Shown: one piece after another, positions 9,053 to 17,101 of the stretch | Layout of the letters: each line of letters starts with the position of its first letter | How positions within the stretch are numbered: position 1 is the stretch's first letter | Source: Streptomyces fructofermentans | GTDB taxonomy: Bacteria > Actinomycetota > Actinomycetes > Streptomycetales > Streptomycetaceae | DNA length: 64,000 nt | Direction: 5' to 3' | Assembly: GCF_014651055.1 (NCBI RefSeq) | Contig: NZ_BMWD01000001.1 | Span: 606,635 to 670,634 of the forward strand | Translations under genes and position numbers: made by a program | Notes under the pieces: model-generated | Told to the model about the DNA's origin: nothing | Database searches by the model: none | The model's input: the letters and a program-made list of their open reading frames with translations, nothing else

Positions 9053-9459
9053 GCGACGTGAGCGGCACCCCGAGGCTCCCGGTCCGCGGCGGCGACCGCA
9101 AACCCGCCCGGGTCCGCCCCTACTCGCTCACCGGCGGCCGCACGCGCTTCGGGCACGTCCTGCTCGTCGAGACGTTCGTGGCCGCGCTGGAGGCCCCGCA
9201 GGAGCGTCCGGAACTGGAGAACGGTTCCCTCTCGCCCCGGGGGATGCCCGAGCTGCGGGCCATCGTCGAACTCTGCCGCCGGATGCGGACGGTGGCCGAG
9301 GTCGCCGCCCTGCTGAAGATGCCGCTCGGCGTGGTCCGGGTCCTCCTCAGCGACCTGGCGGACCAGGGAAAGATCCGCGTGTACGGAACAGGGCACGGAC
9401 CGGGACAGCCGGACCGCGCCCTGCTGGAAAGGGTGCTGAGTGGACTCCGTCGTCTCTGA
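9049..9459 (+). CDS. cvnC: Conservon DUF742 protein (CvnC)
   Basis: Encodes 136 aa of the DUF742 family, a winged-helix-like domain found only with conservons. The typical opening VRPYSLTGGRT and the segment VAALLKMPLGVVRVLLSDLADQGKI are present. It overlaps cvnB by GTGA and cvnD by 20 nt, so the operon is tightly coupled. Its precise job in the complex is unknown; the helix-turn-helix-like part does not prove DNA binding. Confidence 0.92.
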   Translation: MSDVSGTPRLPVRGGDRKPARVRPYSLTGGRTRFGHVLLVETFVAALEAPQERPELENGSLSPRGMPELRAIVELCRRMRTVAEVAALLKMPLGVVRVLLSDLADQGKIRVYGTGHGPGQPDRALLERVLSGLRRL

Positions 9460-10111
9460 CGCCTCCCGCGTCGCCGATGGCTCTCGATCCTCCGACTCCC
9501 CGGCATCGCCCGAAGCGGCGATACCCGAAGAGGAGTTGAAGGCCTGGCAGAAGGACCGTACGCGCGCCCCCATCGCCACGAAGATCGTGGTGGCGGGCGG
9601 CTTCGGAGTGGGCAAGACCACCCTCGTGACGGCCGTTTCGGAGATCACTCCGCTGCAGACCGAGGCGTTGATGACCCGTGCGAGCGAGGACACCGACGAC
9701 CTCAGCTCGACCCCGGAGAAGCTGACCACGACCGTGGCCATGGACTTCGGGCGCATCACGCTCGACGACGACCTGGTGCTCTACCTGTTCGGCACCCCGG
9801 GCCAGCAGCGGTTCTGGTTCATGTGGGACGACCTGGTGCGCGGGGCGATAGGCGCCGTGGTGCTGGCCGACACCAGGCGTCTGAAGGACTGCTTCCCCGC
9901 CCTCGACTACTTCGAGAGCTGCGGGCTGCCGTACGTCGTCGCCGTCAACCACTTCGACGGCAGCGACCGGTTCGAGCCGGCGGATGTGCGCGAGGCCCTC
10001 ACGGTGCCCCCGCACATACCTGTCATGATCATGGATGCGCGGCACAGGTTCTCGGTGATCGAGACCCTGCTGGCGCTCGTCGGCCACGCGCTCGACGTCA
10101 GTCCCGAGTAG
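9440..10111 (+). CDS. cvnD: Conservon small GTPase (CvnD)
   Basis: Encodes 223 aa from GTG 9440, inside the end of cvnC. It is a Ras-like P-loop protein: Walker A GGFGVGKTTLV, a switch region with TTVAMDFGRITL, the G3-type TPGQQRFWFMW, and NHFD in place of NKxD. It is expected to cycle between GTP and GDP under control of the CvnA/CvnB partners. The gene is followed after 50 bp by a flavin monooxygenase, a likely co-transcribed output. Confidence 0.93.
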   Translation: MDSVVSDASRVADGSRSSDSPASPEAAIPEEELKAWQKDRTRAPIATKIVVAGGFGVGKTTLVTAVSEITPLQTEALMTRASEDTDDLSSTPEKLTTTVAMDFGRITLDDDLVLYLFGTPGQQRFWFMWDDLVRGAIGAVVLADTRRLKDCFPALDYFESCGLPYVVAVNHFDGSDRFEPADVREALTVPPHIPVMIMDARHRFSVIETLLALVGHALDVSPE

Positions 10112-10161
10112 CCCGGGCGGCCGTTCCGCCCGAGCAGCACCGAGTAGGAGACACCAGCCGT

Positions 10162-11415
10162 ATGCGGAAGATACTCGTCGTCGGAGCCGGCCAGTCCGGA
10201 CTCCAACTCGCCCTCGGACTCCAGTCGCACGGGTACGAGGTCACCCTGATGTCCAACCGGACGGCGGACGAGATCCGTACCGGCCGCGTCATGTCCACCC
10301 AGTGCATGTTCGACACCGCGCTGCAGCACGAGCGCGACCTCCAGCTCAACTTCTGGGAGTCGCAGGCCCCGAGGATCGAGGGTCTCGGCGTCTCGGTGGC
10401 CGTTCCCGGCTCGTTCGACCCGGGCCCCTCGCAGCGCGCGATCGACTGGGTCGGCAGGCTCGACGGCTACGCCCAGTCCGTGGACCAGCGGGTGAAGATG
10501 GCCGGCTGGATGGAGACGTTCGCGCAGCGCGGCGGCCAGCTCGTCATCCACGGCGCCGCGGTCTCCGACCTCGACTACTTCGCCCGTACGTACGACCTCG
10601 TCCTGGTCTCGGCGGGCAAGGGCGAACTGGTCTCCATGTTCGGCCGCGACGCCTCCCGCTCCCCGTACACGGAGCCGCAGCGCGCCCTCGCCGTCGCCTA
10701 CGTCCACGGACTCGGCCCGCGCCCGGAGCACCCGGACTACGACGCCGTGCGCTGCAATCTCGTCCCCGGTGTCGGCGAGCTGTTCGTCATGCCGACCTTC
10801 ACGACCTCGGGCCGTGCGGACATCCTGTTCTGGGAGGGCGTGCCCGGCGGCCCGCTGGACGTCTTCCAGGGCGTCAAGGACCCGGCGGAGCACCTCTCGC
10901 TGACCCTCGAACTCATGGAGCGGTTCACGCCCTGGGAGTACGCGCGCGCCACCAAGGTCGAACTCACCGACGCGGGCGGCACGTTGGCCGGGCGCTACGC
11001 GCCCACGGTCCGCAACCCCATCGGCCGGCTGCCGGGCGGCGGCCTGGTCCTCGGAGTGGCCGACGTGGTCGTGGCGAACGACCCGATCACCGGACAGGGC
11101 TCCAACTCGGCCGCCAAGTGCGCGGCTTCGTACCTCGACTCGATCCTCGCGCAGGGCGAGAAGGAGTTCGACGAGGCCTGGATGACCGCGACGTTCGAGC
11201 GGTACTGGGACACGGCCCAGCACGTGACCAAGTGGACGAACGCCATGCTCGGCGCGCCGCCGGAGCACGTGCTCAACCTGATCGGCGCCGCCGGCCAGCT
11301 CCCCCCGGTCGCGAACCGGTTCGCCAACGGCTTCAACGACCCGTCGGACTTCGAGAACTTCTTCTACGACCCGGAGAAGACGGGCGCCTACCTGGAGTCG
11401 GTCACGGGCGCCTGA
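10162..11415 (+). CDS. StyA-like flavin monooxygenase / FAD-dependent oxidoreductase
   Basis: Encodes 417 aa from an ATG at 10162 with GTAGGAG upstream. The N terminus is a Rossmann FAD site (KILVVGAGQSGLQLALGLQSHGYEVTL). The following MSNRTADEIRTGRVMSTQCMF and the later region DPITGQGSNSAAKCA fit the styrene/indole monooxygenase oxygenase-component family (StyA). Those enzymes need reduced FAD from a separate reductase (StyB); none is encoded nearby. It lies 50 bp after cvnD on the same strand, so it probably belongs to the conservon transcript. The substrate is unknown. Confidence 0.85.
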   Translation: MRKILVVGAGQSGLQLALGLQSHGYEVTLMSNRTADEIRTGRVMSTQCMFDTALQHERDLQLNFWESQAPRIEGLGVSVAVPGSFDPGPSQRAIDWVGRLDGYAQSVDQRVKMAGWMETFAQRGGQLVIHGAAVSDLDYFARTYDLVLVSAGKGELVSMFGRDASRSPYTEPQRALAVAYVHGLGPRPEHPDYDAVRCNLVPGVGELFVMPTFTTSGRADILFWEGVPGGPLDVFQGVKDPAEHLSLTLELMERFTPWEYARATKVELTDAGGTLAGRYAPTVRNPIGRLPGGGLVLGVADVVVANDPITGQGSNSAAKCAASYLDSILAQGEKEFDEAWMTATFERYWDTAQHVTKWTNAMLGAPPEHVLNLIGAAGQLPPVANRFANGFNDPSDFENFFYDPEKTGAYLESVTGA

Positions 11416-11826
11416 CCTCGCTCCGACCCGAGGCCGGGCTCCCGGTACCCGTCGTCGTCCGGCCTGCCGGGTCCGGCTCCCAGCGGGCCAGGGCCCCGGC
11501 AGGCCGGCGCGCGATGCGGACCCTGGAGCGAAACCCGCGTGTGCCGGCGGGTCCACTGGGGGAGGAGGGGGCCCCGTCCGCACCTTCCGTGGACTTGAAC
11601 CCCTCACGGGCCCGGTTCCGCCGAAGCCTCGCTGACCGAGCATCTTCGGCGCTGCCCCACTGACCCGCGGTCGAGTCGGCCCGTGCGGGGCGGCCCGCCC
11701 CACCCGGCGCCCGCGAACCAGCCCCGACAGCCCCTCACGGACCCCGGCGGACCCGGCGGACCCGTGCGCGCAGGCTGATCCGGCGCCCGGTGACGCCGCG
11801 CCGGCGGCCGGGCCCGCAGCCCGGGG
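11416..11826. other. 411-bp convergent intergenic region, no gene
   Basis: This gap separates the convergent monooxygenase and metallo-hydrolase genes. Open frames across it on both strands show no ribosome site or recognisable domain and look like GC-bias artefacts. No strong hairpin with a T run was found. Confidence 0.5.
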
Positions 11827-12420
11827 CTAGCGGGGCGTCGTGGCGGTGGGTTCGAAGGGAGCGCCGTGGCCGGGCACGACCAGGTCCGCCGCGGCCAGCA
11901 CCCGCAGCCGTGAGGCCCTCAGCACCTCGCGGTCCGGGGCCACCGGGTCGTCCGCCGGGCCGTCCGCGTGCCACCACAGGTCGCCGGCGAACGCCACCAC
12001 GCCCGACGGCGTGCCCGCGAGCAGCGTGATGTCCTCCGGGCTGTGGCCGGGGGTGCGGATCAGCCGCAGGGACGGCGTGAGTTCGTAGCCCTCCGCGTCC
12101 CGGTTGGTCCACTGGTCGCCCCGGTACTCCACCTTGTGGTCGTGCACCCGGGCACGGCCGAACAGGCCGACGTTCATGGTGTTGTCCGGGTGGTGGTGGC
12201 TCAGCACCACGTCGGTGATGTCGTCGGGGCCGAGCCCCAGTTCGGCGAGCGGGGCCAGGATGTCGTCGTGGCTCGCCACCATGCCCGGGTCGAAGACCAC
12301 GTGCCGTCCCGCGTCGGACACGTACGAGACGGTGGCGGCGACCCCCGGGCCGGTGGATCCCACGTAACCGGTGGTCAGAACCTTGTGCACGGCGCTGCGG
12401 CCGAGCGGTGCGTCTGTCAT
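11827..12420 (-). CDS. Metallo-beta-lactamase-fold hydrolase
   Basis: Encodes 197 aa from an ATG at 12418-12420 with AAGGA upstream. It is an MBL-fold enzyme with the metal motif SHHHPDN, a variant of HxHxDH in which the last histidine is asparagine. Later ligands are present as TPGHSPED, AGDLWW and VPGHG. The Asn for His change would weaken one metal site, so a single-metal or altered enzyme is possible. Substrate unknown. It is divergent from the DJ-1/AraC regulator with 91 bp between starts, so that regulator may control it. Confidence 0.88.
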   Translation of the reverse strand: MTDAPLGRSAVHKVLTTGYVGSTGPGVAATVSYVSDAGRHVVFDPGMVASHDDILAPLAELGLGPDDITDVVLSHHHPDNTMNVGLFGRARVHDHKVEYRGDQWTNRDAEGYELTPSLRLIRTPGHSPEDITLLAGTPSGVVAFAGDLWWHADGPADDPVAPDREVLRASRLRVLAAADLVVPGHGAPFEPTATTPR

Positions 12421-12511
12421 GACCAGGATCCTTCCGGGAACGGCGGCGCCCCACGAGTGGCACGGATGCCTGTCATCGCAGGATTCGTGCCAACCGTGCG
12501 AGACTGCGCCC

Positions 12512-13468
12512 GTGCCCGCCTTCGGAACCGTCGCCGCGTACGTCCCTCCCGGTGTCGGCATGCTCGCCGTCGGGATCGTCGCCGAGGTGTTCGGCCCGCA
12601 CGGGGCGGGGCTGCCCGGCTTCGACCTCGCCCTGTGCGCGGACCGGCCCGGAGCGGTGCCCACGGACTGCGGTGTGCCGCTCTCCGTCGCGCACGGCCTG
12701 GACCGGCTCGCGGACGCCGATCTGCTGATCGCCCTGCCCGGGGCCGGATTCCGTGAGCCCTCGGCCCCCGCCGTGCTCGACGCGCTGCGAGCGGCGCACG
12801 CGCGCGGCTCGGTGGTCGCGGCCCACTGCGTCGGGGCGTTCACGCTCGCGCGGGCCGGACTGCTCGACGGCCGGCGGGCGACCACGCACTGGCGGTTCGC
12901 CGGCCTCCTCGCCGAACGCCACCCCGAGGTCGCCGTGGAGCCCGACGCGCTCTACGTCGACGAGGGCGGTGTCGTCACGGGCGCGGGCGCCGCCGCGGGC
13001 TTCGACATGTGCCTCCACCTGCTTCGGCGGGAGCACGGCGCCGCGCTGGCCAACGCGGTCGCCCGGGACGTGGTGCTGCCCTCGCACCGGGACGGCGGGC
13101 AGGCCCAGTACCTGGCCACGCCCGTGCCCGAGGACAGCCGGGACGAACGGCTGGCCGAGGTCCTCCAGTGGGCCCGCGGGCATCTGCACGAGCCGCTGCC
13201 GGTCACGGAACTGGCCGACCGGGCCCTGATGAGCAGGCGCTCCTTCGCCCGCCGCTTCACCGCCGCGACCGGGACCACCCCGCACGCGTGGCTGCGGAAC
13301 CTGCGGCTGGGCAGGGCGGAGGAACTCCTGGAGACCACGGACCTCCCGGTCGAGGAGATCGCCCGCCGGGTGGGGTACGGCAGCGCCGCCGTACTGCGCG
13401 AACAGTTCGTACGGCGCCGGGGAGTGCCGCCCAGCTCCTACCGCCGCGCCTTCACCGGCTCCCCCTGA
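12512..13468 (+). CDS. GlxA-type regulator: DJ-1/PfpI domain fused to AraC DNA-binding domain
   Basis: Encodes 318 aa from GTG 12512, where homology begins. Residues about 5-180 form a DJ-1/PfpI-like domain with the nucleophile-elbow sequence AAHCVGAFTLARAGLLDGR followed by ATTHW, typical of GlxA regulators. Residues 210-318 contain two AraC helix-turn-helix units (LADRALMSRRSFARRFTAATG and IARRVGYGSAAVLREQFVRR). In this family the N-terminal domain is believed to sense ligand, not act as an enzyme. It is transcribed divergently from the metallo-hydrolase, a plausible target. Confidence 0.92.
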   Translation: MPAFGTVAAYVPPGVGMLAVGIVAEVFGPHGAGLPGFDLALCADRPGAVPTDCGVPLSVAHGLDRLADADLLIALPGAGFREPSAPAVLDALRAAHARGSVVAAHCVGAFTLARAGLLDGRRATTHWRFAGLLAERHPEVAVEPDALYVDEGGVVTGAGAAAGFDMCLHLLRREHGAALANAVARDVVLPSHRDGGQAQYLATPVPEDSRDERLAEVLQWARGHLHEPLPVTELADRALMSRRSFARRFTAATGTTPHAWLRNLRLGRAEELLETTDLPVEEIARRVGYGSAAVLREQFVRRRGVPPSSYRRAFTGSP

Positions 13469-13481
13469 GGCACGCCCGCCG

Positions 13482-14654
13482 CTACCGCGGCGCGGGCAGG
13501 CCGTACCCCTCGTCCGAACCGTCCGTTGCGCCCGGGGGGAGCTCCGGTGCCGTGTACCGGAGCAGGGGCTCACCGTCCGGGTCCGGGCGGACGGCGCCCA
13601 GGACCGGATTCGCCGCGATCGGGGAGACCTTGACCTTCGCGCCGGGGCGGGGCGCCTGCACCACCATCCCGTCGCCCAGGTAGAGGGCCACGTGCGTCGC
13701 CTCGGGGAAGTAGACGACCAGGTCGCCCGGGCGCAACTCGTCCAGTCCCACGCGGGGCAGCCGCGCCCACTGCTCCTGGCTGGTCCGGGGGATGGGCCGC
13801 CCCGCGCGGTCCCAGGCCCGCGAGGTCAGCCCCGAGCAGTCGTAGGCCTCCGGGCCCTCCGCGCCCCACTCGTACGGCTTGCCGATCTGCTCGACCGCGT
13901 CGCGCACCGCCTCCCCGCCCGCCCGTGTGGGCGGCCTGGCACTGCTGAGCGCCCCCGACGCGACGAGCTTCTCCTGCGCCTCGGCGACCCCGGCCCGCTC
14001 CAGCTCCGCGACCCGGGAGATCTGCTCCGCACTGAGCGAGGCCAGCAGTTCCTGCACGTCCCCGAGCCGCTCCCGTACGCGGTCGCGGTCCTTCGCGCGC
14101 CGCTCGGACAGCGTGAGCTGGTCGTCGAGGGCCTTGCGGGCGGCGCGTGCCAGCCCGTCGGTCCGCCGCTCGCTCCCGGCCAGGCGCCGGACGGTGCCCG
14201 CCCGCTCCGTCGCGACCTGCCGGATCACATGCCCCTGGTCGAGGGCGTGCTGCGGGTCGCGGGCGAGCAGCAGGCGTACGTACGAGGAGATCTCGCTCGT
14301 GCCCTGGTACTGCTGCCGGGCGAGGCGCCCCGCGGCGCCGCGGCTGTCCTGGAGCGAGAGCCGGGCCGTGGCCAGCCGCCCGTTGAGCCGCGCGACCTCG
14401 GCGCGCTGCCGCTTCAACTCCTCCTCCGTGGCGTTGGACGCCTCGGTGGCCTTCTCCGCCTCCCGGTACAACCGCTGGAGTTCGCCGAGCAGTTCGGCGA
14501 CGGAGCGTTCGCCGGCGGGCGCGGCGGCGCCGTCCGTCTCCCGTGCGGTGTCGCCGACGGGCTCGGGCGCGGCCGTGGTGGCCGGTGCCGGAACCAGGAC
14601 CGCTCCGGCCGCGATCGCCGCCGTGCAGACCAGTCGCAGTAGCCTTCCTGACAC
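13482..14654 (-). CDS. Secreted NlpC/P60 peptidoglycan hydrolase with coiled-coil region
   Basis: Encodes 390 aa from GTG 14654 behind a strong GGAGGTGATGAC site. An N-terminal signal peptide (LLRLVCTAAIAAGAVLVPAPATTAA) is followed by a long charged coiled coil (about 45-235), then an NlpC/P60 domain. The catalytic cysteine is residue 273 in YDCSGLTSRAW; the histidine lies in THVALYLGDGMVV. This is the layout of D,L-endopeptidases that cut the peptide stem of the wall, with the coiled coil controlling access. The gene converges on the GlxA-type regulator with only 13 bp between stops. Confidence 0.93.
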   Translation of the reverse strand: MSGRLLRLVCTAAIAAGAVLVPAPATTAAPEPVGDTARETDGAAAPAGERSVAELLGELQRLYREAEKATEASNATEEELKRQRAEVARLNGRLATARLSLQDSRGAAGRLARQQYQGTSEISSYVRLLLARDPQHALDQGHVIRQVATERAGTVRRLAGSERRTDGLARAARKALDDQLTLSERRAKDRDRVRERLGDVQELLASLSAEQISRVAELERAGVAEAQEKLVASGALSSARPPTRAGGEAVRDAVEQIGKPYEWGAEGPEAYDCSGLTSRAWDRAGRPIPRTSQEQWARLPRVGLDELRPGDLVVYFPEATHVALYLGDGMVVQAPRPGAKVKVSPIAANPVLGAVRPDPDGEPLLRYTAPELPPGATDGSDEGYGLPAPR

Positions 14655-14756
14655 GTCATCACCTCCGGGCGGGGCGGCGGGTCCGCTCCTTACCGCGAGC
14701 ATCGGACGCGCGCGAGCGGTCCGCCCGGCGACCGTGGGCGGTTCGGCCCCACGAGG

Positions 14757-15068
14757 TCACCCGTGGGTGTCGTCCGGCCCGCGCGGCGGCGTGGCGCCTG
14801 GCCCGGAGCGCCGCCGGGACCACGGCCGGCGGCGCCCGCGGCTGTCGCCCTCGGGGTCGTAGACGTACTTCCATCCCAGGTGCAGTCCGAGCCGTCTGCT
14901 CGTGGCCGCCTGCACACGGCGGTACACGAGCACGGTCGGCGGACCGCCCGCGTGGTCGGGCACCGGGACGCGGTAGACCTTGGGCGGGTGCCCGGTCGGG
15001 CCGAGCAGCACGGGCAGCACCCGGCCGTCCAGGGGACCGCCCTCGAAGGTGGTGTCTTCGCTCTTCAC
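14757..15068 (-). CDS. Conserved hypothetical protein
   Basis: Encodes 103 aa from GTG 15066-15068. I do not recognise a characterised family. The first 75 residues look folded (FEGGPLDGRVLPVLLGPTG, then VYRVPVPD and LGWKYVYDPEGD), and the last 25 are a basic/proline-rich tail. The GGPLDGR opening and tyrosine-rich close recur in small actinobacterial proteins of unknown role. No signal peptide or membrane segment. It lies between the NlpC/P60 and TetR genes on the same strand. Confidence 0.65.
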   Translation of the reverse strand: MKSEDTTFEGGPLDGRVLPVLLGPTGHPPKVYRVPVPDHAGGPPTVLVYRRVQAATSRRLGLHLGWKYVYDPEGDSRGRRRPWSRRRSGPGATPPRGPDDTHG

Positions 15069-15117
15069 CGGCCCAGTGTCACAAACGGGGGCCGGTCCGG
15101 CGGCACGGGCCGGGCCG

Positions 15118-15843
15118 TCACAGCAGGTGGGCCGCGCCGCTCACGACCGGCAGCACCCTGCGCGCCAGCGCGCCCATGGGGCCGTCCGCGGACTCCATCG
15201 CCAGCGCCGCCGTGACGACCGACGCGCTCTGCGCGTCCCGGCCCGCGGTCGCCACCAGGCAGGCCACGAACTGTTCGACGAGCCAGTCCCGCAGCTCGTC
15301 CAGCGGCGGTTCCTTCTCCTCGTCGAGCCAGATCAGCGAGGCGGCCTCGACGGCCGTGATCCACATCCTGACGGTCATCCGGAGCCGGGGCCCCGGCTCC
15401 GCCACCTCCAGATGCGTGAGGATGTGCTCGGCGGCGGCCCTGCGCACACCGTCCACGATGGCGGTGGTGCGGGAGGTCTCGATGACGCTGCCGCCCTGGA
15501 GCAGCGCGCTGAACCCGGCGTCGTGCTGGTCCACGAAGGCGAGGTAGCGGTCCAGGGCGTTGGACAGCCGCAGGGTCAGGGGCCCTTCGGGCGGTTCGGC
15601 GAAGCAGTGCTCCAGCTCGTCGGCCGCCGAGCGCAGGGCGGCCTCGTACAACTGCTGCTTGCCGCCCGGGAAGTACCGGTAGACGAGGGGCCGCGAGACG
15701 CCGGCCGTCTCCGCCACGTCGTCCAGGGAGACCTCCTCGGGCGCCCGTACCGCGAAGAGCGACAGGGCCGCGTCCAGCAGTTGGCTCCGCCTCTCCTCGA
15801 CGCTGAGCCGCCGGTACGCGCGTGTGGGAGCCTGCGAGGTCAT
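15118..15843 (-). CDS. TetR-family transcriptional regulator
   Basis: Encodes 241 aa. The N-terminal TetR domain is clear (RRSQLLDAALSLFAVRAPEEVSLDDVAETAGVSRPLVYRYFPG), with a helical ligand domain behind it. It lies 190 bp downstream of the AurF-like diiron gene on the same strand, so it may control the diiron pair and share their transcript. The ligand is unknown. Confidence 0.92.
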   Translation of the reverse strand: MTSQAPTRAYRRLSVEERRSQLLDAALSLFAVRAPEEVSLDDVAETAGVSRPLVYRYFPGGKQQLYEAALRSAADELEHCFAEPPEGPLTLRLSNALDRYLAFVDQHDAGFSALLQGGSVIETSRTTAIVDGVRRAAAEHILTHLEVAEPGPRLRMTVRMWITAVEAASLIWLDEEKEPPLDELRDWLVEQFVACLVATAGRDAQSASVVTAALAMESADGPMGALARRVLPVVSGAAHLL

Positions 15844-16033
15844 GCTTTGCAGCCTAACCGCCCGGGCCCGCTCCCCGCCCCGGTGCGTCGCGCGGGCGCT
15901 CCCGTCCGCCGCCCGCGTCCCTCGCGCGCCGGGCCGGCCGGAACGGCGGCGACCGGGCAGTGCCTGCGCCCGCGCCCGGGCACACGCCTGTGCCTGTGCC
16001 CGGGAAGGCGCCCGGCCCGGGCGCAGGCGCCGC

Positions 16034-16963
16034 TCAGGCCAGCAGCCCCGAGGCCTTCCACAGCCGTCGGCCGACGCCCCGCAGCACGCCGATGTCGTCC
16101 AGGAAGTCCGTCAGCCGCCTGGACCCGGTCTGCATGACCTCCCGCCGGTGCCCGCTCGCCCTCACCTGCGCGAGGGCCTCGCGCTTGTCGAGGCCGACGT
16201 TCGCGTACACCTCCGGGTTGACGAACGCGACCGAGAAGACGCGCGCGAACTCACCGGACGTGACACGGGTGAACTCCTGCGACCACCGCGGCGCGGTCGC
16301 CATCTGGCGCCGGAGCTCCTCCCGCGCGTAGCGCACGTGCCGCGCCTCCTCCACGACGTGGATCCGGGTCACTCCCCGGACGAGCGGCTGGACCCGCTCG
16401 TCGGGGAACGTCAGCCGCTGCATCCAGTCGAGGACCTCCTCGCCCAGCAGGGTCGCCGTGAACGAACCCGGCGTGGTGGACACGGTCTTGAAGAGGCGCG
16501 CGAGGTTGTGGTGCGCCCGGCTCACCGGGTAGTGGGGCGTCCCGCCGCGTGTGATCAGCCGCGCGAACATCTTCGAGTGCCGGCACTCGTCCTCGATCTC
16601 GGTCAGCGCGTAGCGCACGTGCGCGCTCGTCGCCGCCTTGTCGTAGATGTGCCGCACCAGGAGCTGCATCAGGATGATCTCGAACCAGATGCCCAGCGAG
16701 GCGAGGGCCGCCGCCTCGTGCCGCGACAGCAGGATGCGCTGCTCCTCGCCCATCCGCTTCCACAGCGGTGTGCCGTAGAGCGACACCAGCTCCGGCGGCC
16801 AGAACCACTTGCCGTCCTCGAAGGGGGCGTCCCAGTCCAGCTCCTTGTCCGGGTCGAACGAGTGCTTCGCGGAGGAGTCGAGCAGCCGCTCGGCCACCTG
16901 CTCCCGGTCCTTGAGCAGACCGAGTGCGTCGCGCAGCACCTCGGCCTCCGTCACGGTCGTCAT
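16034..16963 (-). CDS. AurF-like diiron oxygenase
   Basis: Encodes 309 aa from an ATG at 16961-16963, nine bases after GAGGTG; an upstream in-frame GTG at 16975 overlaps that ribosome site. The sequence is helical with carboxylate-bridged diiron motifs EIEDECRHSKMFARL and HVVEEARHVRYAREEL, matching the AurF family of diiron N-oxygenases. These oxidise aryl amines or related groups using O2, but many family members have unknown substrates. It is divergent, across 138 bp, from a second ferritin-like diiron protein. A TetR regulator lies downstream. Confidence 0.85.
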   Translation of the reverse strand: MTTVTEAEVLRDALGLLKDREQVAERLLDSSAKHSFDPDKELDWDAPFEDGKWFWPPELVSLYGTPLWKRMGEEQRILLSRHEAAALASLGIWFEIILMQLLVRHIYDKAATSAHVRYALTEIEDECRHSKMFARLITRGGTPHYPVSRAHHNLARLFKTVSTTPGSFTATLLGEEVLDWMQRLTFPDERVQPLVRGVTRIHVVEEARHVRYAREELRRQMATAPRWSQEFTRVTSGEFARVFSVAFVNPEVYANVGLDKREALAQVRASGHRREVMQTGSRRLTDFLDDIGVLRGVGRRLWKASGLLA

Positions 16964-17067
16964 GACTGTGTCCACCTCGTCGTGCCGAAGTCATCGGGGT
17001 TACCGCTGGTCACGTTTTATGAGACTGCCTGTCAGCAAGCCCGTCAATCCCTCGCGCGCAACTTGTT

Positions 17068-17078
17068 GACGAGTCGTC
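17068..17078. promoter_or_regulatory. Short palindrome between the two diiron genes
   Basis: GACGAGTCGTC is a perfect 11-base palindrome 24 bases before the start codon of the ferritin-like gene, in the intergenic region shared with the divergent AurF-like gene. It could be an operator for the nearby TetR protein. This is inference; the site is short. Confidence 0.3.
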
Positions 17079-17101
17079 TACCGAGTAGGAGCCTGCGGGA
17101 C

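Noticed and set aside
14655..14756. Possible ydaO (cyclic di-AMP) riboswitch before the NlpC/P60 gene
   Set aside because: Such riboswitches precede many Streptomyces wall hydrolase genes, but this gap is about 100 bases and the conserved GCCGAAT-type and closing elements could not be placed.
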